A DNA stretch of 8,166 nt. It comes from Fodinibacter sp045807225 (lineage in GTDB: Bacteria; Actinomycetota; Actinomycetes; Actinomycetales; Dermatophilaceae). Positions 1 to 6,356 of this stretch are shown in pieces; the first letter of the stretch is position 1, and the number at the start of each line of letters is the position of its first letter. The notes under the pieces were generated by a model. It saw nothing but the letters and a program-made list of their open reading frames with translations, did no database searches and was not told where the DNA came from. A program made the position numbers and the translations under genes. Where the stretch lies: NCBI GenBank assembly GCA_045807225.1, contig JBJMHU010000161.1:1-8166 (forward strand), in the 5' to 3' direction.

Positions 1-409
1 GGAACACCGCGGCGTCGACCGCCTGGGTCGAGAGCTGGGCGAGTGCCCGTGCGGGGTCCTCGACCGGCTGTGCGACGAGCAGCATCGATCGGCCGGCCGC
101 GTCGAGCTCCTCCGCGAGGCCGTCGAGCACCGCCAGGGCGAACGGGTCGTGGAACGCGTAGCGCAGGGGGCCCTCGACCACCACCGCCACCGTGCCGACC
201 CGCCCCTGCCGCAGCGACGTGGCCAGCGGGTCCGGCCCGGCGTAGGCCAGGTCGCTCGCCGCGGTGCGCACCCGCTCGGCCGTTGCCGTCGCCACCGGGC
301 CCTTGCCGCTGAACACCAGGGATGCCGTGGACGTCGAGACGCCTGCCCGGCGCGCGACGTCACGCAGCGTGGGCCTGCGTCGCGGGGGAGTTTGACGGCT
401 GGGGGTCAC
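1..409 (-). CDS. LacI-family transcriptional repressor, N-terminal part (runs off left edge)
   Basis: DNA-binding regulator, presumably a sugar- or polyol-responsive repressor acting on the divergent transporter. The 136 visible residues run open to the window edge. A LacI-type helix-turn-helix lies at about residues 14-35 (TLRDVARRAGVSTSTASLVF), a hinge-like LATSLRQGR at about 62-70, then the first strand of the periplasmic-binding-protein-like ligand domain (VGTVAVVV). The residues aligning with operator-reading Tyr17/Gln18 of E. coli LacI are Thr26 and Ser27. The start is GTG at 409; an in-frame GTG at 418 is an alternative. Neither has a clear Shine-Dalgarno sequence, so leaderless translation is possible: GATATT (425 to 420, minus strand) could serve as a -10 just upstream. 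The palindromic operator beginning 14 bp upstream suggests autoregulation. The ligand cannot be told because most of the effector domain is missing. Confidence 0.93.
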   Translation of the reverse strand, partial: MTPSRQTPPRRRPTLRDVARRAGVSTSTASLVFSGKGPVATATAERVRTAASDLAYAGPDPLATSLRQGRVGTVAVVVEGPLRYAFHDPFALAVLDGLAEELDAAGRSMLLVAQPVEDPARALAQLSTQAVDAAVF

Positions 410-421
410 GGGAGACACAAT
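392..421 (+). promoter_or_regulatory. Candidate promoter of the MFS transporter
   Basis: TTGACG (392-397, 5 of 6 matches to the -35 consensus) is followed after 18 bp by CACAAT (416-421, 4 of 6 matches to the -10 consensus). Transcription would start near 428, inside the palindromic operator, so a bound LacI protein would block initiation. The -35 box lies within the 5' end of the divergent regulator gene. The assignment is by eye. Confidence 0.5.
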
Positions 422-422
422 A

Positions 423-450
423 TCGAATCGATTCGATCGAATCGATTCGA
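423..450. promoter_or_regulatory. LacI-family operator: two tandem 14-bp palindromes forming one perfect 28-bp palindrome
   Basis: The stretch is TCGAATCGATTCGA repeated head to tail (423-436 and 437-450). Each copy is a perfect palindrome with a central CG, as is usual for LacI-family operators, and the whole 28 bp is also perfectly palindromic. It lies between a lacI-type gene and a divergent transporter, overlaps the predicted transporter start point, and begins 14 bp upstream of the regulator's start codon. Its A+T content contrasts with the surrounding GC-rich DNA. Binding by the neighbouring regulator is inferred from position and symmetry. Confidence 0.85.
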
Positions 451-489
451 CACGATTGTCAGCCCCCGACACCCGCCGAGGATCCCGCG

Positions 490-1701
490 TTGTCCGCCAC
501 CCCAGACCTGACGAGCACCTCGCCCAGCATCCCGCGCGAGCGTGTCACCAGCGCCCGCCTGGCGGTCTTCGTCACCTTCACCCTCGCCGGGCTGGTCTTC
601 GCCTCGTGGGCCGCGCGGATCGCCGACGCCAAGCAGTCGCTCGGGCTCACCGCCGGTCAGCTGGGCCTGACCCTGTTCGCCGCGAGCGTCGGCTCGGTCG
701 TCGGCCTGCCGCTGGCCGGGCGCATCTCCGACCGGATCGGGGCCACCCGCGCCGTCGCGCTCGGCATCGGACTGGCGCTCTCCGGGCTGCTCGCCGTCGG
801 GCTGGTGGTCGACAGCCACGGACCGCGCGCGGCGGTGGCCGCCGGGCTGTTCTTCATCGGCCTGGGCGTCGGTGTCTGGGACGTGTCGATGAACCTCGAG
901 GGCGCCGACGTCGAGCGCCACCTGGGCACCTCGGTCATGCCGCACTTCCACGCGGCCTTCAGCGGCGGCACCGTGGTCTCCGCCCTCGTCGGGGCCGCCA
1001 TGTCGCGCGCCGGCGTGCCGCTCACCGTGCACTTCCTCGGGGCGGCGGTCATCACGGTCGGGCTCGCCTGGTGGGCCCTGCCGCACTTCCTCCCGCGCAC
1101 CAGTGAGCAGCCGGCCGCCGCCCGCGAGGCGCGCAGGCGGCACCGCTCGGCCTGGCTGGAGCCGCGCACCCTGCTGATCGGTGTCGTCGTCTTCGCGGCA
1201 GCCTTCACCGAGGGCACCGCCAACGACTGGCTGGCCGTGGCGTTCGTCGAGGGCCACGACCTCCAGCAGTGGATGGGGGTGCTGGCCTTCGCCACCTTCC
1301 TCACCTTCATGACCCTCGGCCGGATCGCCGGAACCGGGCTGCTCGACCGCTACGGCCGCGTCCCGGTGCTGCGGGTCAGCTTCGCCCTGGCGGCGCTCGG
1401 CGCCGCCCTCGTCATCCTCGGCAGCGCGTGGGTCGCCTTCGTCGGAACCGCGGTCTGGGGCGTCGGCGCCGCGCTCGGCTTCCCGGTCGGCATGAGCGCC
1501 TCGGCCGACGAGCCCGAGCGCGCCGCCGCCCGCATGTCGGTCGTGGCAACCATCGGCTACGCCGCCTTCCTGGCCGGCCCGCCGGTGCTGGGCCTGCTCG
1601 GCGACCGCGTGGGGGTGCTGCACTCGCTCACCGTGGTGGGGGCGCTCGCCATCCTCGCCCTCGCCGTCGTGCCGGCGGTGCGCAAGCCCGCGGCGAGGTG
1701 A
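490..1701 (+). CDS. MFS transporter, YbjJ/MosC-like
   Basis: Inner-membrane major facilitator of 403 residues, the usual length for a 12-helix carrier. The first helix is near residues 22-42 and a basic loop splits the two halves at about 203-222. Motif-A-like loops follow helix 2 (GRISDRIGATR, 77-87) and the equivalent helix of the second half (LLDRYGRVPVLR, 284-295). The segments DVSMNLEGADVE (131-142), MPHFHAAFSGG (150-160) and EGTANDW (241-247) are typical of the YbjJ/MosC-like branch, whose known member MosC is linked to rhizopine, an inositol-type compound. The start chosen is TTG at 490, with GAGGA (478-482) 7 nt upstream. The longer reading from ATG 322 would run antisense through the regulator gene and across the operator. 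Divergent pairing with a LacI-type gene suggests a carbohydrate-like or polyol substrate; substrate and direction are unknown. Confidence 0.88.
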   Translation: MSATPDLTSTSPSIPRERVTSARLAVFVTFTLAGLVFASWAARIADAKQSLGLTAGQLGLTLFAASVGSVVGLPLAGRISDRIGATRAVALGIGLALSGLLAVGLVVDSHGPRAAVAAGLFFIGLGVGVWDVSMNLEGADVERHLGTSVMPHFHAAFSGGTVVSALVGAAMSRAGVPLTVHFLGAAVITVGLAWWALPHFLPRTSEQPAAAREARRRHRSAWLEPRTLLIGVVVFAAAFTEGTANDWLAVAFVEGHDLQQWMGVLAFATFLTFMTLGRIAGTGLLDRYGRVPVLRVSFALAALGAALVILGSAWVAFVGTAVWGVGAALGFPVGMSASADEPERAAARMSVVATIGYAAFLAGPPVLGLLGDRVGVLHSLTVVGALAILALAVVPAVRKPAAR

Positions 1702-1737
1702 CCCCGCCCTCACCCATCGAAGGTGATGCGGCCGGGT

Positions 1738-1768
1738 CGGGCAGGGGCCACGATTACCGGGCAGGGGC
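1738..1768. repeat. 11-bp direct repeat, 20-bp period, upstream of the LURP-one gene
   Basis: CGGGCAGGGGC occurs at 1738-1748 and again at 1758-1768, so the copies are about two helical turns apart and on the same DNA face. They lie in the 107-bp gap between the transporter and the LURP-one gene, 41-71 bp before its start codon. Such an arrangement can mark a regulator site, but the G-rich composition makes chance possible. Confidence 0.35.
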
Positions 1769-1808
1769 TGGTCGTCAGCGCCCTGATCCGGAAGTGAAGG
1801 CAGGAAGC

Positions 1809-2357
1809 ATGCTCGGCCACGACAGGCGAGAGGCGCGTCGCGACGAGCGCGAGACGTTCGGACGCCGAGGAGAAGCCACCCGGTACCAGATGCGCGAGAA
1901 GCTCCTCTCCATCGGTGACGACAGCTGGATCGAGGACGAGTCCGGCCGTCGCGCGTTCAAGGTCAACGGCAAGGCCCTGCGGTTGCGCAAGACCCTCGTC
2001 ATCGAGGACCCGCAGGGCAACGAGCTCGCGAAGATCCAGGACCGCCCGGTCCGCGTCCGCGACGTCATGGAGGTCGAGGGCGCCGACGGCTCCTCGCTCG
2101 CCACGGTCAAGAAGGCGATGATCACGCCGCTGCGCGACCGGTTCTCGATCGATGTCGCCGGGGGTGCCGACCTGTCGGCCCACGGCAACATCGTCGACCA
2201 CGAGTTCGAGATCGAGGCGGACGGCACCAAGGTCGCCGAGGTCTCCAAGAAGTGGTTCCGGGTGCGCGACACCTACGGCGTCGAGGTGGCGCCCGGTCAG
2301 AACGACGCGCTCATCCTGGCGATCACCGTGTGCATCGACCAGCTGGCCTCCAGCTGA
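1809..2357 (+). CDS. LURP-one-related (YxjI/DUF567-type) protein
   Basis: Cytosolic or membrane-peripheral protein of 182 residues. Residues about 25-180 match the LURP-one-related pattern: an opening RYQMREKLLSIGDD (25-38), a run of beta strands with DESGRRAFKVNGKALRLRKT (43-62), ELAKIQDRPV (72-81) and KVAEVSKKWFRVRDTYGVEV (141-160), and a closing hydrophobic helix (DALILAITVCIDQL, 166-179). The family adopts the Tubby/phospholipid-scramblase-like barrel wrapped around that last helix. Its bacterial members have no settled biochemical function. The ATG at 1809 is preceded by GAAGG (1796-1800) at 8-nt spacing. It adds a charged, Arg-rich tail of about 24 residues before the domain; Met28 is an alternative start but would cut into the domain opening. 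The next gene begins 94 nt downstream on the same strand and encodes a membrane protein. Confidence 0.85.
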   Translation: MLGHDRREARRDERETFGRRGEATRYQMREKLLSIGDDSWIEDESGRRAFKVNGKALRLRKTLVIEDPQGNELAKIQDRPVRVRDVMEVEGADGSSLATVKKAMITPLRDRFSIDVAGGADLSAHGNIVDHEFEIEADGTKVAEVSKKWFRVRDTYGVEVAPGQNDALILAITVCIDQLASS

Positions 2358-2404
2358 CGCGACACGCGCCCCCGGTGCGCCTTCACCACCCCCGGCAGCA
2401 CCAG

Positions 2405-2433
2405 CACTACTCTCACCACCAACACCACCACCT
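2405..2433 (+). other. G-free, CAC-rich tract between the LURP-one and PLDc_N/SHOCT genes
   Basis: Twenty-nine bases without a single G on the plus strand, dominated by CAC/CCA units, in DNA that is otherwise G-rich. It ends just before the ribosome binding site of the next gene. The RNA would be unstructured and C-rich/G-poor, the composition favoured by Rho loading sites; it could equally be a leader that keeps the ribosome binding site open. Function is inferred from composition only. Confidence 0.35.
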
Positions 2434-2451
2434 GAAAGGTGACTCACGACG

Positions 2452-2850
2452 ATGAGTACCAACAACATCAACAGCTTCGGGGAAGTCCTCCTCTGGAGCT
2501 TCTGGATCTTCATCTGGATCTCGGCGATCTTCATCTGGTTCCGCTGTGTCTTCGACCTGTTCAGCGACCACACCCTCAGCGGCTGGGGCAAGGCCGGTTG
2601 GGCGATCGTGCTCATCTTCGTGCCCTGGCTCGGCGCCCTGATCTACCTCATCGCGCGCGGGCGCAGCATGGGCGAGCGCCAGATGGCCGCCATGGCGGAC
2701 GCGCAGGCGCAGCAGGAGAAGTACATCAAGACGGTTGCGGCCCAGTCGACCAGCCCGGCCGAGCAGATCACCCACGCCAAGTCGCTCCTCGACTCCGGCG
2801 CGATCACGCAGCAGGAGTTCGACTCCCTCAAGGCGAAGGCCCTCGCCTGA
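2452..2850 (+). CDS. Small membrane protein with PLDc_N-like helices and C-terminal SHOCT motif
   Basis: A 132-residue protein with two transmembrane helices, at about 11-33 (very rich in Trp, Phe and Ile) and 47-68. The second carries the VLIFVPWLGALIYLIARG signature (53-70) seen in the N-terminal domain of cardiolipin synthases (PLDc_N). A soluble Gln/Ala-rich linker (72-100) leads to a short C-terminal SHOCT motif (about 103-131, SPAEQITHAKSLLDSGAITQQEFDSLKAKAL). No phospholipase D HKD catalytic motif is present, so this is not a synthase. SHOCT motifs are thought to help oligomerisation. The start is ATG 2452, with AGGTGA (2437-2442) 9 nt upstream. It is probably expressed alone or together with the preceding LURP-one gene, and a strong stem-loop follows its stop. 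Domain identity is firm; the role is unknown. Confidence 0.85.
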   Translation: MSTNNINSFGEVLLWSFWIFIWISAIFIWFRCVFDLFSDHTLSGWGKAGWAIVLIFVPWLGALIYLIARGRSMGERQMAAMADAQAQQEKYIKTVAAQSTSPAEQITHAKSLLDSGAITQQEFDSLKAKALA

Positions 2851-2862
2851 CCTGAGACACCA

Positions 2863-2901
2863 CCGACGGGGGCGGAGCCATCTGGGCTCCGCCCCCGTCG
2901 G
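2863..2901. terminator. Perfect 17-bp stem-loop after the PLDc_N/SHOCT gene
   Basis: CCGACGGGGGCGGAGCC (2863-2879), a 5-nt loop, and the exact reverse complement (2885-2901). It begins 12 nt after the stop codon and lies just before the ClgR-type site of clpP1, so it would insulate the Clp operon. There is no T-tract, which is common for terminators in high-GC actinobacteria. Confidence 0.8.
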
Positions 2902-2911
2902 CGTCCCCGGC

Positions 2912-2929
2912 GTTGCGCCCACGGCGAAC
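2912..2929. promoter_or_regulatory. ClgR-type activator site upstream of clpP1
   Basis: GTTGCGCCCACGGCGAAC contains the CGC-N5-GCG core (2916-2926) and agrees with the CGCYNANRGCGWWS part of the ClgR consensus as I recall it for corynebacteria; only the two outer A/T positions on the left differ. It lies about 60 bp upstream of the likely clpP1 transcription start, a normal place for an activator. ClgR activates clpP1P2 in several actinobacteria. That the site is used here is inference from motif and position. Confidence 0.7.
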
Positions 2930-2968
2930 ATCCGTCGGACCGGGGAGTGCCGGGTACAGGTCCGGCGT

Positions 2969-2974
2969 TAGGGT
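2969..2974 (+). promoter_or_regulatory. Candidate -10 box of the clpP1P2 operon
   Basis: TAGGGT fits the TANNNT pattern of actinobacterial vegetative promoters and lies 43 bp before the clpP1 start codon. No good -35 box sits 16-18 bp upstream, consistent with dependence on an activator such as ClgR. The assignment is by eye. Confidence 0.45.
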
Positions 2975-3016
2975 CAACGACAAGCACCACCCGACCTGAC
3001 GAGGAGCGTCTCCAGC

Positions 3017-3643
3017 GTGACCAGCACCGAGATCGTCGCCGCCGGCCCCGGCCCCCAGGCCGGCCTGGACGACCACATCTACAACCGTCTCCTCAAGGAG
3101 CGGATCATCTTCCTCGGATCCGACGTGCGCGACGACAACGCGAACGCGATCTGCGCCCAGATGCTCCTGCTCGCCGCCGAGGACCCCACCAAGGACATCT
3201 GGCTCTACATCAACTCCCCGGGTGGCTCGGTCACCGCGGGCATGGCGATCTTCGACGTCATGCAGTGGATCCCCAACGACGTGGCCACCGTGGCCATGGG
3301 CATGGCGGCCTCGATGGGCCAGTTCCTCCTGTCGGCCGGCGAGCCCGGCAAGCGCTACGCCACCCCGCACGCGCGGGTCATGATGCACCAGCCCTCGGGC
3401 GGCATCGGTGGCACCGCCTCCGACATCAAGATCCAGGCCGAGCAGCTGCTGCACATCAAGAAGCAGATGGCCCAGCTCATCGCCCAGCACACCGGCCAGA
3501 CCGTCGACCAGATCGAGGCCGACTCCGACCGCGACCGCTGGTTCACCGCCGAGGAGGCCAAGGACTACGGCTTCGTCGACCAGGTCATCACCAAGGCGAC
3601 GATGACCGGCCCGAACGCCGACAACCCGGTGACCGCGGACTGA
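3017..3643 (+). CDS. clpP1: ATP-dependent Clp protease proteolytic subunit ClpP1
   Basis: Serine peptidase subunit of the cytosolic Clp protease, 208 residues, which is full length. The catalytic triad is Ser99 (in MGMAASMGQ), His124 (in MMHQPSGG) and Asp173 (in SDRDRW). The substrate-binding strand YINSPGGSV (64-72) and the long handle helix region (about 135-160) are intact. The first 15-20 residues are a short propeptide-like leader. The start is GTG 3017 with GAGGAG (3001-3006) 10 nt upstream. In actinobacteria with two ClpP paralogues, such as Mycobacterium tuberculosis, ClpP1 and ClpP2 assemble as two different heptameric rings, and the mixed tetradecamer is the active form. clpP2 follows after 28 nt, so the two are made together. 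Expression is likely driven by the ClgR-type site upstream. Assignment as the '1' paralogue rests on position and sequence. Confidence 0.97.
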   Translation: MTSTEIVAAGPGPQAGLDDHIYNRLLKERIIFLGSDVRDDNANAICAQMLLLAAEDPTKDIWLYINSPGGSVTAGMAIFDVMQWIPNDVATVAMGMAASMGQFLLSAGEPGKRYATPHARVMMHQPSGGIGGTASDIKIQAEQLLHIKKQMAQLIAQHTGQTVDQIEADSDRDRWFTAEEAKDYGFVDQVITKATMTGPNADNPVTAD

Positions 3644-3671
3644 CCCGGCGACGACGACGCGAGAGAGAGAC

Positions 3672-4316
3672 ATGAATTCAGACCTGACCAGCCGGCTGCA
3701 CGTGCCCGGTCCGTCCAGCCGCTACATCCTGCCGCAGTTCGAGGAGCGCACCTCGTACGGCATGAAGCGCCTCGACCCCTACACCAAGCTCTTCGAGGAC
3801 CGCATCATCTTCCTCGGCGTGCAGGTCGACGACGCCTCCGCCGACGACGTCATCGCCCAGCTCATCGTGCTCGAGTCGCAGGACCCCGACCGCGACATCC
3901 TGATGTACATCAACAGCCCCGGTGGATCGTTCACGGCCATGACGGCCATCTACGACACGATGCAGTACATCCGCCCCGACGTGCAGACCTTCGTCATCGG
4001 CCAGGCGGCGTCCGCAGCCGCGGTGCTGCTCGGTGCCGGCGCGAAGGGCAAGCGGTTCGCCCTGCCCAACAGCCGGGTGCTCATCCACCAGCCCGCGATC
4101 GAGGGCACCGGCGGCATGGCCTCCGACCTCGAGATCCACGCCAACGAGATCATCCGGATGCGCGAGTGGCTCGAGGAGACGATCGCCAAGCACAGCGAGC
4201 GCGACGTCGAGCTGGTCCGCAAGGACATCGAGCGCGACAAGATCCTCTCCGCCGACGCGGCCAAGGAGTACGGCCTGATCGACGAGGTGCTCGCCTCGCG
4301 CAAGAACACCGTCTGA
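3672..4316 (+). CDS. clpP2: ATP-dependent Clp protease proteolytic subunit ClpP2
   Basis: Second ClpP paralogue, 214 residues. The triad is Ser114 (in GQAASAAAV), His139 (in LIHQPAIEG) and Asp189 (in IERDKIL). Asp189 is one residue further from the His than in ClpP1; Asp185 is a less likely candidate. The YINSPGGSF strand (79-87) is intact. An N-terminal leader of about 30 residues precedes MKRLDPYTKLFEDRIIFLG (from 31), probably a propeptide removed on maturation. The start is ATG 3672 after a GA-repeat ribosome binding region (GAGAGAGAGA, 3661-3670). It is the second gene of the clpP1P2 operon. In M. tuberculosis the ClpP2 ring is the face that docks ClpX and ClpC1, so by analogy this subunit is the likely partner of the downstream clpX product. 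A strong stem-loop lies 22-55 nt after the stop codon. Confidence 0.97.
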   Translation: MNSDLTSRLHVPGPSSRYILPQFEERTSYGMKRLDPYTKLFEDRIIFLGVQVDDASADDVIAQLIVLESQDPDRDILMYINSPGGSFTAMTAIYDTMQYIRPDVQTFVIGQAASAAAVLLGAGAKGKRFALPNSRVLIHQPAIEGTGGMASDLEIHANEIIRMREWLEETIAKHSERDVELVRKDIERDKILSADAAKEYGLIDEVLASRKNTV

Positions 4317-4337
4317 CCGCCGACCACGCCGGCACCC

Positions 4338-4371
4338 GATGCCGCCCGCTCAACCGAGAGCGGGCGGCATC
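4338..4371. terminator. Perfect 14-bp stem-loop between clpP2 and clpX
   Basis: GATGCCGCCCGCTC (4338-4351), a 6-nt loop AACCGA, and the exact reverse complement (4358-4371). It starts 22 nt after the clpP2 stop and has no T-tract. It probably ends or weakens clpP1P2 transcription so that clpX relies on its own promoter; a partial terminator or an mRNA-stabilising hairpin is also possible. Confidence 0.72.
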
Positions 4372-4403
4372 CGCCGTGTCTCGGCCGGCCGGTGCGCGTG
4401 GCT

Positions 4404-4422
4404 GTTGCGCTGTCAGCGGAAC
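4404..4422. promoter_or_regulatory. ClgR-like inverted repeat upstream of clpX
   Basis: GTTGCGCTGTCAGCGGAAC is an inverted repeat with 8 of 9 symmetric pairs and a CGC-N5-GCG core (4408-4418). It shares the left arm GTTGCGC with the site before clpP1. It departs from the consensus at the central A and on the right flank. It lies 101 bp before the clpX start codon and about 80 bp before the candidate transcription start. ClgR control of clpX here is an inference; CGC-N5-GCG alone is frequent in GC-rich DNA. Confidence 0.45.
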
Positions 4423-4480
4423 CGCGCGACGCGCCGGGCTCGGGCGGGCTTGAATGGGTGCGGTGACCCGCGCCGGCAGG

Positions 4481-4486
4481 TAGCGT
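4481..4486 (+). promoter_or_regulatory. Candidate -10 box of clpX
   Basis: TAGCGT (TANNNT pattern) lies 37 bp before the clpX start codon. No convincing -35 hexamer is seen at the right spacing. An independent clpX promoter is suggested by the stem-loop upstream and the 207-nt gap after clpP2. Confidence 0.35.
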
Positions 4487-4523
4487 CGGGGACGTTGCTT
4501 TCGAGCCGAGGGAAGGTGCATTC

Positions 4524-5813
<1,290 letters not shown>

Positions 5814-5837
5814 CCGCCGCCGGCCGGGGCGTGCGGC

Positions 5838-6356
5838 TCAGACCTTGCGGGTGTTGACCCGCACCTGCCAGACCGTGCCGGCGATGAGCGCGAGCCCGAT
5901 GGCGGCGATCCAGGGCGCCCAGCCCAGCGGCGTGGTGGTGGCCAGGGCCCCGAGCAGGGCGGCACCGATCGCCGTCCAGACCAGGGCGGCCGCCTGACCA
6001 CCCCAGCGCAGCGCGGTCTCACGAGGCAGGGCGGCCCGAACCGGCCATGACCCGAGGAGGGTGAGCGCCAGGTGGGTGAGCACCACCGCGGCTCCGGTGG
6101 CGGCGGCCAGCGCCCACTGCGCCCAGGTCGTCGGCGTACCGGACGGGACGGCGGCGCACAGCACCTGCAGCACGACGAGCGCGAAGGCACCCCAGCCGCC
6201 CGGGCGAGCCAGGGCCCACCAGGTGCCGAGCGCGAGCACCACCAGCGCGAACGGCACGAAGCCGGCCACTGCGACGCCGGCCACCAGCAGGATCACGACG
6301 TCGGCGGCCAGGATGGTGCCCACCATCGCCCGGCGCCAGGTGCTGCTGGGGATCAT
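5838..6356 (-). CDS. Small polytopic membrane protein in the MoxR-DUF58 operon
   Basis: A hydrophobic protein of 172 residues with about six predicted transmembrane segments (roughly 12-31, 33-50, 55-70, 78-101, 119-140 and 146-165) and a short basic C-terminal tail (VRVNTRKV). I do not recognise a named family. The ATG at 6356 overlaps the stop codon of the DUF58 gene as ATGA, so translation is coupled. A longer in-frame reading back to 6464 would lie inside the DUF58 gene and is not favoured. The position suggests a membrane partner of the MoxR/DUF58 pair. Operons of this type often carry a transglutaminase-like membrane protein, but no transglutaminase domain is present here. It is the last gene of the operon within the window. 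Confidence 0.8.
   Translation of the reverse strand: MIPSSTWRRAMVGTILAADVVILLVAGVAVAGFVPFALVVLALGTWWALARPGGWGAFALVVLQVLCAAVPSGTPTTWAQWALAAATGAAVVLTHLALTLLGSWPVRAALPRETALRWGGQAAALVWTAIGAALLGALATTTPLGWAPWIAAIGLALIAGTVWQVRVNTRKV

Noticed and set aside
322..489. ATG-initiated extension of the transporter by 56 residues
   Set aside because: It lies antisense to the regulator's helix-turn-helix region, includes the operator, encodes no hydrophobic or conserved sequence, and the TTG at 490 has a proper ribosome binding site.
406..1713. 435-residue minus-strand open frame opposite the transporter
   Set aside because: Its composition is a low-complexity Gly/Asp/Glu/Arg shadow, as expected opposite a GC-rich gene. 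The plus strand encodes a clear MFS protein.
1710..1726. TCACC...GGTGA stem-loop as terminator of the transporter gene
   Set aside because: Only 5 bp of stem with a 7-nt loop and no T-tract; too weak to call in GC-rich DNA.
2381..2433. His-rich peptide or trinucleotide repeat coding region
   Set aside because: No frame through the CAC-rich tract has a start codon with a ribosome binding site or family resemblance. It reads better as a non-coding leader.
4456..4469. GGGT...ACCC inverted repeat near the clpX promoter
   Set aside because: Four-base arms are expected by chance in this composition and match no known operator.
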